The position numbers and the translations under genes were made by a program. A DNA stretch of 64,000 nucleotides. Origin: Billgrantia saliphila. Its GTDB lineage: Bacteria; Pseudomonadota; Gammaproteobacteria; Pseudomonadales; Halomonadaceae. The notes under the pieces were generated by a model that was not told the DNA's origin, ran no database searches, and saw only the letters and a list, made by a program, of their open reading frames with translations. Positions 8,695 to 17,826 of this stretch are shown here, piece by piece. The stretch covers positions 1 through 64,000 of the forward strand of contig NZ_PJRN01000012.1 of NCBI RefSeq assembly GCF_002930105.1, written 5' to 3'. Positions within the stretch are counted from its first letter, which is position 1, and each line of letters starts with the position of its first letter.

Positions 8695-8752
8695 GACGAA
8701 AGCAAAAAGCGCGGTTCATCGGCTTAGGGCCGTCTGGACTCGCGCTTTCGTC
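8695..8752. terminator. possible bidirectional terminator between yjaG and hisF
   Basis: GACGAAAGC just after the yjaG stop pairs with GCTTTCGTC at 8744-8752, extended by GCG/CGC with a bulge. The two genes converge here. The loop is long and T runs are short, so strength is uncertain. Confidence 0.4.
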
Positions 8753-8784
8753 GGCATCTGTTTCGAAGGCTGCCGTTTCGAGGT

Positions 8785-9558
8785 TTAGAGGCGCATTTCG
8801 ATCCCGCGCTCGGCCATGTAGCGCTTGGCCTCGGGGATGGTGAACTCGCTGAAATGGAAGATACTGGCGGCCAGCACCGCATCGGCACCGCCTTCCACCA
8901 CGCCCGCCACCAGGTGATCGAGACTACCGACACCGCCGGAAGCGATCACCGGCACCGTCACGGCGTCGCTGATCGCCCGTGTCACGCCGAGATCGAAGCC
9001 GGCCTTGGTGCCGTCGCGATCCATACTGGTCAACAGCAGCTCGCCGGCCCCATATTCGACCATCTTTTTCGCCCACTCGACCGCATCCAGTCCGGTAGGG
9101 CGTCGTCCGCCGTGGGTGAAGATCTCCCAGCGCGGCGATTCGCCCTCGGCGGAGACACGCTTGGCATCGATGGCCACGACGATGCACTGGCTACCGAAGC
9201 GCTCGGCGGCCTCGCGCACGAAGTCTGGGTTGGTGACCGCGGCGGTGTTGATCGAGACCTTGTCGGCGCCGGCGTTGAGCATGGTGCGGATGTCATCGCA
9301 GGTGCGAATACCGCCGCCCACGGTGAGCGGAATGAACACCTCGCCAGCGATGCGCTCGACCATCTCCACCGTCGTATCGCGGTCCTCGTGGCTTGCCGTG
9401 ATGTCGAGGAAAGTGATCTCGTCGGCGCCCTGAAGGTTGTAGCGCTGGGCGATCTCCACCGGATCGCCGGCATCGCGGATGCCGACGAAGTTGACGCCCT
9501 TGACCACGCGGCCAGCGTCGACGTCGAGACAGGGAATGATGCGTTTGGCCAGTCCCAT
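8785..9558 (-). CDS. hisF: imidazole glycerol phosphate synthase cyclase subunit HisF
   Basis: HisF is the beta/alpha-barrel cyclase that uses ammonia from HisH to convert PRFAR into imidazole glycerol phosphate and AICAR. The 257 residues include the catalytic aspartate in [15 protein letters not shown], the phosphate-binding GGGIRT and ASGGVGS loops, and the second catalytic aspartate in VVAIDAKR. Length is standard. It is the last gene of hisB-hisH-hisA-hisF, three bases after hisA. Confidence 0.97.
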   Translation of the reverse strand: MGLAKRIIPCLDVDAGRVVKGVNFVGIRDAGDPVEIAQRYNLQGADEITFLDITASHEDRDTTVEMVERIAGEVFIPLTVGGGIRTCDDIRTMLNAGADKVSINTAAVTNPDFVREAAERFGSQCIVVAIDAKRVSAEGESPRWEIFTHGGRRPTGLDAVEWAKKMVEYGAGELLLTSMDRDGTKAGFDLGVTRAISDAVTVPVIASGGVGSLDHLVAGVVEGGADAVLAASIFHFSEFTIPEAKRYMAERGIEMRL

Positions 9559-9561
9559 GAT

Positions 9562-10320
9562 TCAGCTCCCGGCTCGGTCGAGCCCTGCAGTCAGTTCATC
9601 GCACAGCTTCTGGCCTTCGGCCACGTCGAGGCTGCCTTCGTAGATGGCACGGCCGGTAATGGCGCCGAGGATACCCGGCTCGCCCGCGTCTACCAGGGCG
9701 CGCAGATCGTCTAGGTTGGTCACGCCGCCTGAGGCAATGACCGGCAACCCGCCTTCGCGGGCAAGCGCGGCGGTGGCCTCTACATTGACGCCGTTCATCA
9801 TGCCGTCGCGGGCAATATCGGTATAGACGATACTGGAGACGCCGTCGTCGGCGAAGCGCTTTGCCAGATCGGTGGCCTTGACTGTGGAGACCTCGGCCCA
9901 GCCGTCGGTGGCGACGAAACCATCGCGTGCATCGAGTCCGACGATCACATGGCCGGGAAAGGCGCGGCACATCTCGCCGACGAATGTCGGCTCCTTGACC
10001 GCCTTGGTGCCAATGATCACATAGGAGACCCCGGCCTCCAGATAGTGCTCGATGGTTGCGGCGGAGCGAATGCCGCCACCTATCTGGATTGGCAGCTGGG
10101 GCCAGCGGCGGGCGATGGCGGTGACGGCCTCGCCGTTGATCGGCTCACCCTCGAAGGCGCCGTTGAGATCCACCAGGTGCAGGCGACGGGCGCCGGCATC
10201 GACCCAACGCGCGGCCATGGCCACCGGGTCGTCGCCGTAGGTGGTGGCGTCTTCCATGCGACCCTGCTTGAGTCGGACGCACTTACCGTCCTTGAGATCG
10301 ATGGCGGGAATAACCAGCAT
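9562..10320 (-). CDS. hisA: HisA, ProFAR isomerase
   Basis: HisA opens the ribose ring of ProFAR by an Amadori rearrangement, giving PRFAR for HisF. The 252-residue beta/alpha barrel starts [17 protein letters not shown], with the general acid-base aspartate at residue 8, and has the second catalytic aspartate in YTDIARDG. Phosphate-binding IGGGIRS and IASGGV loops are both present. It lies 87 bp after hisH, the only sizeable gap inside the operon. Confidence 0.97.
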   Translation of the reverse strand: MLVIPAIDLKDGKCVRLKQGRMEDATTYGDDPVAMAARWVDAGARRLHLVDLNGAFEGEPINGEAVTAIARRWPQLPIQIGGGIRSAATIEHYLEAGVSYVIIGTKAVKEPTFVGEMCRAFPGHVIVGLDARDGFVATDGWAEVSTVKATDLAKRFADDGVSSIVYTDIARDGMMNGVNVEATAALAREGGLPVIASGGVTNLDDLRALVDAGEPGILGAITGRAIYEGSLDVAEGQKLCDELTAGLDRAGS

Positions 10321-10407
10321 GTCGTGTCCTCTATGGTACCGTCTGCGGCTCGGCTCGGCGCGCTCGCTATATGGCGCAGTTCAGGCGTTCAATTGATCAG
10401 GCGCGAT

Positions 10408-11049
10408 TCAGGGCTCCCAACTGACAAAGTTCTCCAGCAGCCTGAGCCCGGCCCGAGAGCTCTTCTCCGGATGGAACTGGACGGCGAAGGTGGCGTCACG
10501 GCCGATGGCCACGTGGGCGTCGATGCGGCCGTAGCGCGTCGTGCCGAAGACGCAGGCGTCGTCACTCGCCGCCACGTAGTAGCTGTGCACGAAGTAGAAG
10601 TGCTCGTTCTGATCGATGCCGTTCCATAGCGGATGCGCATGATGCTGGTACACCAGGTTCCAGCCCATGTGCGGCACCTTGAGACGCTGCTCGTGCTCAT
10701 CGACCATGTCGGTGGGGAAGCGCTTCACCTCGCCGGGCAGAAAACCCAGGCAGGGAATGCCGCCGCTCTCCTCGCTATGATCGAGCAACATCTGCTGACC
10801 GACGCAGATACCCAGCAGCGGCTTGCTCTGCTTTGCCAGCAGCTCCTGCACCAGCCCGCGCAATTCGGTCCTCTCGAGCTCTCCCATGCAGTCGCGAATC
10901 GCCCCCTGGCCGGGCAGCACCAGGCGGGTGGCGCCCTGGATGCGGCGCGGGTCGCGCGTGATGACCACGCGCTCGTGGGTCACGTGCTCCAAGGCCTTGG
11001 CAACCGAGTGCAGATTGCCCATTCCGTAGTCGATGACGGCAATGGTCAT
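10408..11049 (-). CDS. hisH: imidazole glycerol phosphate synthase glutaminase subunit HisH
   Basis: HisH hydrolyses glutamine and channels ammonia to HisF. The 213-residue class I amidotransferase has an intact triad: Cys82 in GICVGQQ, His193 and Glu195 in QFHPEKS. It is a useful contrast to the nucleophile-less relative at 7003-7698. The oxyanion-strand region reads LVLPGQGAI. It lies 30 bp after hisB. Confidence 0.97.
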   Translation of the reverse strand: MTIAVIDYGMGNLHSVAKALEHVTHERVVITRDPRRIQGATRLVLPGQGAIRDCMGELERTELRGLVQELLAKQSKPLLGICVGQQMLLDHSEESGGIPCLGFLPGEVKRFPTDMVDEHEQRLKVPHMGWNLVYQHHAHPLWNGIDQNEHFYFVHSYYVAASDDACVFGTTRYGRIDAHVAIGRDATFAVQFHPEKSSRAGLRLLENFVSWEP

Positions 11050-11079
11050 GGCGGCTCCTCTCAGGTTCGGTCGACGGCG

Positions 11080-11673
11080 TTACAGGCAGCCTTTGGTGGA
11101 CGGCATCTGCCCGGTCATGCGCGGGTCGGGCTCGACGGCCATGCGCAGCGCGCGGCCGAAAGCCTTGAAGATGGTCTCCGCCTGGTGGTGAGCATTGAAG
11201 CCCTTCAGGTTATCGATATGCAGCGTGACCCGTGCATGATTGACGAAGCCCTGGAAGAACTCCCAGAACAGCTGGGTATCGAGGCGCCCAATGCTGGCTC
11301 GCGTGAACTCGACATCCATGAACAGGCCGGGACGACCGGAGAAGTCTATCACGACACGAGACAGCGCCTCGTCCAGCGGCACATAGGCATGACCATAGCG
11401 GCGAATGCCGCGCTTGTCGCCGATGGCCTGGTTGAAGGCCTGCCCGAGCGTGATGCCGAGATCTTCGACGGTGTGATGATCATCGATATGCAGATCGCCC
11501 ACCGCCTTGATGTCGAGGTCGATCAGGCCGTGGCGCGCCACCTGGTCGAGCATGTGGTCGAGGAAGGGAACGCCGGTCTCGCAGTTCAGTCGGCCTTCGC
11601 CATCGAGGTTCACTGTGACCGTGATCTGAGTTTCCTGAGTATCACGGCTGACCGTGGCGATTCGCTCGGACAT
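11080..11673 (-). CDS. hisB: imidazoleglycerol-phosphate dehydratase HisB
   Basis: HisB dehydrates imidazole glycerol phosphate to imidazole acetol phosphate, the substrate of HisC. The 197-residue monofunctional form has the manganese-binding histidine motifs [13 protein letters not shown] and [12 protein letters not shown], a later [18 protein letters not shown], and the usual S-T-K-G near the C terminus. The start is the ATG of MSERIATV; an upstream in-frame reading would add 39 low-complexity residues. It is first in the operon. hisG, hisD and hisIE are not in the window. Confidence 0.96.
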   Translation of the reverse strand: MSERIATVSRDTQETQITVTVNLDGEGRLNCETGVPFLDHMLDQVARHGLIDLDIKAVGDLHIDDHHTVEDLGITLGQAFNQAIGDKRGIRRYGHAYVPLDEALSRVVIDFSGRPGLFMDVEFTRASIGRLDTQLFWEFFQGFVNHARVTLHIDNLKGFNAHHQAETIFKAFGRALRMAVEPDPRMTGQMPSTKGCL

Positions 11674-11766
11674 GTCGAACTCTCCCGCGCTGACGCGCGT
11701 CGCATGAGGTGGGCCCGGACGCGAGCCGGGCGGGCAAGTCGCTGTGCTTGCCGTAATCGGGCGTCC

Positions 11767-11800
11767 ATTATAGTGAATCGCCCCCCCCATCCGCTACAAT
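11767..11800. promoter_or_regulatory. back-to-back -10 elements for hisB and the PanM-like gene
   Basis: On the minus strand a perfect TATAAT lies at 11772-11767, upstream of hisB. On the plus strand TACAAT lies at 11795-11800, about 50 bp before the acetyltransferase start. A run of eight C lies between them. Neither has a convincing -35 box, so only the -10 matches are claimed. Confidence 0.35.
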
Positions 11801-11848
11801 GCGCCATCACAGCGGCGGCACCGGGCCGCGGCCGCCCAGGAGACCGTC

Positions 11849-12301
11849 ATGCCGGTAACGCTTCACCTCGTCGATAAGGCCGTCTGGGCGTCGGATGCCC
11901 AGACGCGCCAAGATCTGGCGCGAATCTATGCCGATGCACCCGCCGAACGCCTCGCCATGCCTGTGGACGGCTTCCTCCATGGGCATCTCGAGGATGGGCA
12001 TTTCTTTGGCTGCGCGCGTTTCAACGACCGTCTTCTGGGGGCGGTCGCGGTGAGGGCCGACGAACAGGCCTGGTGGCTGTCGGAGCTATGCGTGCGCAAG
12101 GCCACTCGCCGGCGCGGAGTGGGCTCGCGGCTGCTGGCGCTGGTTGCCAAGGCCGCCCACGCCCGTGGTCTCGAGCTGCGCGCTCCCGCTTCGCAGCTAC
12201 CGGTGGCCGACCAACTACTGCTGTCTCGTCTGGGGTATCGTCCGCATGCTACCGACGACTATTTCGTGCTCGCACCACCGCTGCAAGGAGGCGGTACATA
12301 A
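11849..12301 (+). CDS. PanM/PanZ-like GNAT domain protein
   Basis: A 150-residue GNAT protein. The segments QDLARIYAD, CARFNDRLLGAV and VRKATRRRGVGSRLL line up with E. coli PanZ (PanM), which with acetyl-CoA triggers self-cleavage of aspartate decarboxylase PanD and inhibits it. RRRGVGSRL at about 91-99 is the acetyl-CoA pyrophosphate loop. An insert near residues 38-50 makes it longer than PanZ (127). panD is not in the window, so the role rests on similarity. Its TAA overlaps the asmA ATG by one base. Confidence 0.7.
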   Translation: MPVTLHLVDKAVWASDAQTRQDLARIYADAPAERLAMPVDGFLHGHLEDGHFFGCARFNDRLLGAVAVRADEQAWWLSELCVRKATRRRGVGSRLLALVAKAAHARGLELRAPASQLPVADQLLLSRLGYRPHATDDYFVLAPPLQGGGT

Positions 12302-14649
12302 TGAAGCGACTGTTTCAAACGCTGCTCGCCGCCATCGGGGTCCTGGGCGTCGTGGTGGTGGCGGCCGTGGTCTACGTCACGACATTCCTCGATCCCGAAG
12401 ACTTCAAGCCGAGGCTGGTCGAAGTGGTTCGCGAGCACAGCGGCCTGGAGCTATCCCTGGACGGGCCGCTCTCCTGGTCGTTCTATCCGCGGTTGGGCGT
12501 AAGCGTGAAGGAGGCGGAAGGTCGCCTGCCGGAGCAGCAAGAGGGCGAACCGCCTTTCCTGGCGTTCAAGCATGCCGAGGTCAGTCTCGCCTTTGCGCCG
12601 CTGCTGCGCGGCGAAATCGCCATCGAGGGGCTGATGCTGGATGGCATGGAGCTGCGCCTGGTACGCGACGAGCAGGGGCGAGGTAATTGGGAAACCCTGC
12701 TGCAGCGTCTCGACGAACGCCGTGAAGGCGCCGAATCCGCCCTAGCGCCGGCCAGTGCGGGGCCCAGCCTGGAGGGCGGCAACCTGACCGTGGCCCTCAA
12801 CATCGCCAGCGTGCAGATACGCAACGGGGCGGTTCGCTATCGCGACCGGGCGGCCGGGCGCGAGTGGTTGCTCGAGGAGGTGGGCCTGTCGGGTTCCAAC
12901 GTCAATCCGCAGCGCGCCTTCCCACTGCGAAGCTCCTTTCGCCTGAAGTCCTATGACCGCCTTGACTGGCGCGAGCTGGAGCGCAAGCCGGCACTGGCCA
13001 GCGATATCAACCTGGAGGGACGAATGCGCCTGGCGCTGGCCGAGCGACGTTACGTCATGGAGGCGCCGAAGCTGAGCGCCGCCACCTTCTTCAGGGGAGT
13101 CGAAGGTCGGCAGCAGACGGACCTGACCGGCCAGCAGCTCATCCTGGATCTGTCCCAGCAGCGCCTGCAACTGCAGGAAGGCCGCCTCGAAGCCGGACTG
13201 CGGCACCCGGCGCTGGGCGAAGACCCCTTGCCCCTGACTCTCGCCCTGGCGCTGGATGCCGACCTGGAGGAGCGAGCGGCGCAACTGCGCGATCTGCAGC
13301 TCACCGGCCCCGACGGGCTGCGCTTGAGCGGGCATCTCAATCTGACCGGCCTCGGCAGCGCGCCGAGCTACAGCGGCCAGCTTAGCCTGGCGCCGCTGTC
13401 CCTCAGGCCGTGGCTTGCGCGCCTGGGCGAGGCGCCGTCGATGGCGGAGGACGGGGCACTCACCGACGTGGCTCTGACCAGCCCGGTCCGCGGCGACCTG
13501 GAGCACATCGAGTTGGCGGGACTGACGCTGGTACTCGACGACAGTACCTTTACAGGGCGCCTGGGCATGGGCTTCGATGGAAGGATGCTGGATTTCGAAC
13601 TGCAAGGCGACAGCCTCGACCTGGATCGCTACCTATTGACCGACGCCCCTTCCGAACAGAGTGCGGCGCGGGGCAGTCTGTTCGGGATCGAGCGCGCCAT
13701 GGCCAACGATCCCGCAGCGCTGGTGCCGGCCGAATGGCTGGCGGAGCTGAGCCTGGACGGAAGCCTCGAGCTATCGCGGCTGCAGCTTAACGGGCTCGAC
13801 TTCACCGAGGTGGGGGTGGCGCTATCCGGTGCTGAAGGGCGACAGCGACTGGAGCGTTTCGAATCGGCCTTCTATGACGGCGAGTTGAGCGCTTCCGGTG
13901 CACTCGATCTGACCCGCGAGCCGATCCGCTGGCAGTTCGAACCGAACCTGTCGCGGGTGCAGCTGGAACCACTGATCCAGGCGTTGACCGAAGACGATAG
14001 CCCGGCGCCGCTGCGTGGACGCCTCTCTCTCGAGGGTGAACTGGAGTCGCGCGAAAACACCTGGCCGGCGCTGAAGCGCAACCTGAACGGTACGCTTGCC
14101 GGGCGCATCGACGAGGGCGCCGTATTCGATGTCAACGTCTCGCAGGAACTCTGCACGCTGGCGGCGACGATCGAGGGGCGCGAGACGAGCCGTGACTGGA
14201 GTGCCGATACGCGCTTCGAGCGAGCTGAAGCCAGCCTGCGCATCCGCGACGGCGTGGCACGCAGCGACGATATCCTGGTGACCCTCCCCGGAATCGAGAT
14301 GGGGGGAAGCGGCGAGCTGGATCTGGGCAGCGAGCGCTTTGATCTGCGCACCGCGGCGCGCTTCGTCGACGGGGCCGACGCTGCCTGCCCGGTGAATCCG
14401 CGGCTACAGCGGGTGCCCCTGCCGGTACGCTGCAGCGGCGAGCTTTCCGGCGACAGCGACGAATGGTGTCGCTTCGATCGCGAGGCGTTCCAGGCCGCAT
14501 TGGCCGAGCTGCTGCGTGATGAAGTGGGCCGCCGCGCCGGCGACGAGCTAGAGCGTCGGCTCGAACGTCCCCTGGAACGACTCGAGGAGCGTCTGGGCAA
14601 CGACGCCGGCAAGGAACTTCGTGATGCCCTGCGCGGTCTGTTGGAGTGA
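12301..14649 (+). CDS. asmA: AsmA family envelope protein
   Basis: This 782-residue protein has an N-terminal membrane anchor (residues 5-28) followed by DPEDFKPRLVEVVREHSG and LSLDGPLSWSFYPRLGV, the AsmA N-terminal signature. The rest is long beta-rich periplasmic sequence ending in AsmA-type C-terminal repeats and an Arg/Glu-rich helix. AsmA-family proteins form lipid-conducting bridges or affect outer-membrane assembly. E. coli AsmA is 617 residues, so this is a longer member. The asmA-mutY-yggX order also occurs in Pseudomonas. Confidence 0.85.
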   Translation: MKRLFQTLLAAIGVLGVVVVAAVVYVTTFLDPEDFKPRLVEVVREHSGLELSLDGPLSWSFYPRLGVSVKEAEGRLPEQQEGEPPFLAFKHAEVSLAFAPLLRGEIAIEGLMLDGMELRLVRDEQGRGNWETLLQRLDERREGAESALAPASAGPSLEGGNLTVALNIASVQIRNGAVRYRDRAAGREWLLEEVGLSGSNVNPQRAFPLRSSFRLKSYDRLDWRELERKPALASDINLEGRMRLALAERRYVMEAPKLSAATFFRGVEGRQQTDLTGQQLILDLSQQRLQLQEGRLEAGLRHPALGEDPLPLTLALALDADLEERAAQLRDLQLTGPDGLRLSGHLNLTGLGSAPSYSGQLSLAPLSLRPWLARLGEAPSMAEDGALTDVALTSPVRGDLEHIELAGLTLVLDDSTFTGRLGMGFDGRMLDFELQGDSLDLDRYLLTDAPSEQSAARGSLFGIERAMANDPAALVPAEWLAELSLDGSLELSRLQLNGLDFTEVGVALSGAEGRQRLERFESAFYDGELSASGALDLTREPIRWQFEPNLSRVQLEPLIQALTEDDSPAPLRGRLSLEGELESRENTWPALKRNLNGTLAGRIDEGAVFDVNVSQELCTLAATIEGRETSRDWSADTRFERAEASLRIRDGVARSDDILVTLPGIEMGGSGELDLGSERFDLRTAARFVDGADAACPVNPRLQRVPLPVRCSGELSGDSDEWCRFDREAFQAALAELLRDEVGRRAGDELERRLERPLERLEERLGNDAGKELRDALRGLLE

Positions 14650-14670
14650 GTACCAAGTAAGCCAGTCCCT

Positions 14671-14699
14671 GCGCCGACTCCCGAGTCGGCGCTTTTTTT
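14671..14699 (+). terminator. rho-independent terminator after asmA
   Basis: GCGCCGACTC and GAGTCGGCGC form a perfect 10-bp stem followed by seven T, 22 bases after the asmA stop. It separates asmA from mutY. Confidence 0.88.
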
Positions 14700-14730
14700 C
14701 GCAAGGCCGGCTTTTTTGCAAGGATAATCG

Positions 14731-15822
14731 ATGAGCGAGATGCCCACGCCCGTGCTCGCGCCGGAAGCGTTCCAGCAGCGCCTGCTGGCGTGGTTCGACC
14801 GGCATGGCCGCCATGACCTGCCCTGGCAGCGACAGCGCACCCCGTACCGGGTGTGGGTCTCGGAAATCATGCTGCAGCAGACCCAGGTCGCCACGGTGAT
14901 TCCCTACTTCGAACGCTTCATGGCGCGCTTTCCCACGCTCGGCGACCTGGCCGCGGCCCCTCAGGACGAGGTCCTGCACTTGTGGACCGGGCTTGGTTAC
15001 TACGCGCGCGGGCGTAACCTGCACCGGGCCGCGCGCGAGGTGATGGCGGAGCACGCCGGCGAACTGCCGGTGGCGAGCCTCGATGCCCTGGCCGCGCTGC
15101 CCGGCATCGGGCGCTCCACCGCGGGGGCAATCGTCGCCCAGAGCACCGGGCGCCGGGCGGTGATTCTCGATGGCAACGTCAAGCGCAGCCTGACTCGCCT
15201 GCACGCCGTCGAGGGCTGGTCGGGGCGCCCGGCGGTAGAGCGGCGACTGTGGGCGCTGGCCGAGCACTACACGCCGCACGCACGCGTTGTCGACTATACC
15301 CAGGCGATGATGGATCTCGGCGCGACCCTGTGTCGCCGCGGGACGCCCGAGTGTGGACGCTGCCCGTTCGCCGACGTCTGCGTGGCCCACGCCCGTGGAG
15401 AGGAGCGCCGCTTCCCCGAGGCCAAGCCGAAGAAGGCGTTGCCGACGCGCACTACCCGGATGCTGGTGTTACGCGATGCCGACGGTCGGGTACTGCTCGA
15501 ACAGCGCCCCGCCAGCGGGTTATGGGGTGGGCTGTGGGGATTGCCGCAGTTCGACGATCCGGCAACGCTGCGTGCTTGGCTCGACGTCCACGCACCTGCC
15601 GCCGAGCTCGATCCGGCGTGGCCGGCCTTTCACCACACGTTTAGTCATTTTCGACTGGAGATCACGCCGCAGCCGGCTCGCGTCGATGGACTCGATTCGA
15701 TCGGTGAGACGCGATGCTGGTACGATCCGGCCAATCCCCCGCGCCTTGGTCTGGCCGCGCCGGTCAAGGCTCTGCTGGCGTCACTGGCTCCTTTCGCCCT
15801 GGCCGCTTCCGAGGGACCATGA
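14731..15822 (+). CDS. mutY: A/G-specific adenine DNA glycosylase MutY
   Basis: MutY removes adenine mispaired with 8-oxoguanine. The 363-residue protein has catalytic Glu45 in VSEIMLQQTQV, the helix-hairpin-helix LPGIGRSTAGAI near 123-134, catalytic Asp148, and a [4Fe-4S] cluster ligated by Cys201, Cys208, Cys211 and Cys217. The C-terminal NUDIX-like domain, which recognises 8-oxoguanine, includes LLEQRPASGLWGGLWGLPQF. Length is normal. yggX follows after 43 bp, as in many gammaproteobacteria. Confidence 0.97.
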   Translation: MSEMPTPVLAPEAFQQRLLAWFDRHGRHDLPWQRQRTPYRVWVSEIMLQQTQVATVIPYFERFMARFPTLGDLAAAPQDEVLHLWTGLGYYARGRNLHRAAREVMAEHAGELPVASLDALAALPGIGRSTAGAIVAQSTGRRAVILDGNVKRSLTRLHAVEGWSGRPAVERRLWALAEHYTPHARVVDYTQAMMDLGATLCRRGTPECGRCPFADVCVAHARGEERRFPEAKPKKALPTRTTRMLVLRDADGRVLLEQRPASGLWGGLWGLPQFDDPATLRAWLDVHAPAAELDPAWPAFHHTFSHFRLEITPQPARVDGLDSIGETRCWYDPANPPRLGLAAPVKALLASLAPFALAASEGP

Positions 15823-15865
15823 GAACGTTGCCGACCGCTTGCATTTCGTGATGAGGAGTTCGTCC

Positions 15866-16138
15866 ATGAGCAGTACTGTATTCTGTCGCAAGTACCAGCA
15901 GGAGCTCGAGGCCCTGCCGTTCCCGCCGCTTCCCGGCAAGAAGGGGCAGGAGATCCAGGCCAACGTATCGAAGCGGGCTTGGGAGGAATGGCAAGCGCTG
16001 CAGACCCGCCTGATCAACGAGAAGCACCTCAACATGCTCGATCCCGAGTCGCGAGCGTATCTCAACGAGCAGATGGAACGCTTCCTCGACAACCGTGAGA
16101 CCGACCAGGCGGAAGGCTACGTACCGCCCCAGGACTAG
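15866..16138 (+). CDS. yggX: YggX, oxidative damage protection / Fe(II) trafficking protein
   Basis: A 90-residue protein matching YggX: N-terminal MSSTVFCRKYQQELEAL with conserved Cys7, GLPFPPLPGKKG-type central block, then WEEWQALQTRLINEKHLNM. YggX protects iron-sulfur clusters and shields DNA from Fenton damage, and it accompanies mutY in several genera, linking two oxidative-damage functions. The ATG at 15866 has GAGGAG about seven bases upstream. The TAG is at 16136-16138. Confidence 0.95.
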   Translation: MSSTVFCRKYQQELEALPFPPLPGKKGQEIQANVSKRAWEEWQALQTRLINEKHLNMLDPESRAYLNEQMERFLDNRETDQAEGYVPPQD

Positions 16139-16228
16139 GCCTCCGGGCCGACGCTTACCCGCCATCTGCATGAAACGAAAGGGTTGACGCTGCGGGGCGA
16201 ATCTTGTTTAATACGCACCGTTGGCAGC

Positions 16229-16304
16229 GGCCAGATAGCTCAGTCGGTAGAGCAGGGGATTGAAAATCCCCGTGTCGGCGGTTCGATTCCGTCTCTGGCC
16301 ACCA
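16229..16304 (+). tRNA. tRNA-Phe (GAA)
   Basis: A 76-base cloverleaf with 7-bp acceptor stem GGCCAGA/TCTGGCC and encoded CCA. The anticodon stem GGGGA/TCCCC carries loop TTGAAAA, giving anticodon GAA. The T arm has GGTTCGATTCC. It is first of three tRNA genes in a row. Confidence 0.97.
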
Positions 16305-16310
16305 CAATGC

Positions 16311-16385
16311 TGGGGTATCGCCAAGTGGTAAGGCACCGGTTTTTGGTATCGGCATTCCCAGGTTCGAATCCTGGTACCCCAGCCA
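16311..16385 (+). tRNA. tRNA-Gln (TTG)
   Basis: A 75-base cloverleaf with acceptor stem TGGGGTA/TACCCCA and encoded CCA. The anticodon stem CCGGT/ATCGG holds loop TTTTGGT, giving anticodon TTG. It starts six bases after tRNA-Phe and is surely co-transcribed. This tRNA is a substrate class for the selD/mnmH selenouridine pathway found 10 kb away. Confidence 0.96.
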
Positions 16386-16429
16386 CGCCAACCCCTATCC
16401 GATCTGCAGTTCGCCTGGATCGGTCCCGA

Positions 16430-16505
<76 letters not shown>

Positions 16506-16521
16506 TCTAGACCTTCGGGAT

Positions 16522-16546
16522 TTCAGGCACTTGCAGTGATTTAAAA
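16522..16546 (+). repeat. imperfect direct repeat, copy 1 (next to tRNA-Thr)
   Basis: The 25 bases starting TTCAGGCACTTGCAGTGATT recur at 20899-20923 with three mismatches, in the same orientation. This copy begins 17 bases after the tRNA-Thr CCA and runs into the terminator stem. It is not a copy of the tRNA 3' end itself. Confidence 0.6.
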
Positions 16547-16569
16547 CCGCCCTTGAAGGCGGTTTTTTT
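16545..16569 (+). terminator. terminator of the tRNA operon
   Basis: AAACCGCC and GGCGGTTT form a strong stem around a short loop, followed by a seven-T run, 40 bases after tRNA-Thr. Confidence 0.88.
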
Positions 16570-16570
16570 G

Positions 16571-16858
16571 TGCAAGCGTAAAACTCCATATCGCCGAGCT
16601 TTTTGCCTTCTCGACCTCTGATGCTGGAGCTGTTCTTACGATCGTCACCTTGGGAGTGGATTGAGCCAGCAGCAACGTTGGCACAGAGGGCAAGGCATTG
16701 AGAGAAAAGTAACAATTCGGGTGCGGCACTACTATCCAAGGCATAACGTATGTTATGTGGCAAGACGCCTAGATGCGTCTACGATGAGGTTCGAGTCACA
16801 AGCAGAGACACTGTAGCAATGAAATGCTCCATTCCTGCCTTGGATATGGAGCACAAGC
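16571..16858. other. gene-free interval upstream of the Crp-type regulator
   Basis: These 288 bases hold no convincing gene; the short open frames do not resemble proteins. Base composition turns less GC-rich than in the flanking core genes. The one clear element is the palindrome at 16742-16757. Confidence 0.5.
16742..16757. promoter_or_regulatory. palindrome, possible Crp/Fnr-type operator
   Basis: CATAAC-GTAT-GTTATG is a perfect dyad with 6-bp arms and a 4-bp centre, the arm-and-gap layout used by Fnr-type dimers. It lies about 100 bp upstream of the Crp/Fnr-like gene and could be an autoregulatory site. The half-site differs from both the E. coli FNR (TTGAT) and CRP (TGTGA) half-sites. 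Confidence 0.35.
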
Positions 16859-17641
16859 TTGACGGTCGACCCTAATTTTCTCAGCGCCCTGATGATCCTC
16901 AAATTGGAAGGTGTATTCACCCTGACCGGCGAGGAGAGGCAGGCGCTACACGACTTGCCAATGCGAGTCGTAGTGCTCAAGACCAATCAGGACATCGTAC
17001 ATATCGGTGAATGTCCGCTTCAATCCTTCTTGGTTCTGGAGGGCTTTGCCAGCAGCTATAAGCTGACAGCCGATGGTGTTCGCCAAATCGTGGCCCTGCA
17101 TATACCCGGTGACGCCCCAGACCTGCAAACCCTGCACCTGAAGCGCATTGATTGCAGTTTCGCCTCGATTAGCCCCTGCAAGGTTGGGTTCTTCCAACTC
17201 GACGATTTGCGACGTATATGTGAGCGTCATCCGCGCCTCTCCGCCGCCTTCTGGCGCGAGACGCTGGTGGATGCCTCGATCTTGCGGGAGTGGGTAGTTA
17301 ATGTCGGGCGTCGCGATGCCTATACACGGGTCGCACATCTTCTCTGCGAGTTCCTGGTGCGACTGAAGGCGGTGGGGCTTGTTGAGAACAGCGCCTTCGA
17401 TTTCCCCATCACGCAGGCTAACCTGGCGGACGCGACTGGTATCAGCGCGGTCCACATGAGTCGTGCACTCAAGGCTCTTCGTGAGGATGGGCTGATCCAG
17501 ACCAGGAGAATGCATCTGGCCGTCCCTGACTGGGCGAAGTTGGTGAATGCAGGCGACTTCGACCCTTTCTATCTCCACCTGGGGGTGAACGCTGCAGCAG
17601 GCTTTAGGCCCGCCCCCCAGCCAAAGGCGGCGGCGTTGTAA
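16859..17641 (+). CDS. Crp/Fnr family transcriptional regulator
   Basis: A 260-residue protein with an N-terminal cyclic-nucleotide-type beta-roll (about 20-130), a dimerisation helix (about 140-170) and a C-terminal winged helix whose recognition region reads LADATGISAVHMSRALKALR (about 190-210). The FNR N-terminal cysteine cluster is absent, so direct oxygen sensing through an Fe-S cluster is unlikely. The start appears to be TTG at 16859, with GGAG seven bases upstream; the next in-frame ATG is at 16892. It ends in a Pro/Ala-rich tail. Target genes are unknown. Confidence 0.85.
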   Translation: MTVDPNFLSALMILKLEGVFTLTGEERQALHDLPMRVVVLKTNQDIVHIGECPLQSFLVLEGFASSYKLTADGVRQIVALHIPGDAPDLQTLHLKRIDCSFASISPCKVGFFQLDDLRRICERHPRLSAAFWRETLVDASILREWVVNVGRRDAYTRVAHLLCEFLVRLKAVGLVENSAFDFPITQANLADATGISAVHMSRALKALREDGLIQTRRMHLAVPDWAKLVNAGDFDPFYLHLGVNAAAGFRPAPQPKAAAL

Positions 17642-17826
17642 GTGGCCGATGCGGGACCAGCGACGGTTCGCTGCCTATAGATGACCGGACCCGCCGAGCC
17701 GGCTCCGTGGCCAGTTCAGCCTAGGGCGCTTTATAATTTATGAGCGGTAAGAATGCTAGGCACTGCCGCCATCATGAAAGTGCCTAAGCCTCGACCTGGT
17801 TGGCCATTCTGCTTCGGCTCTGGTAC

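Noticed and set aside
11674..11790. Upstream extension of hisB by 39 residues
   Set aside because: The added residues are unlike HisB, and the divergent promoter region lies there.
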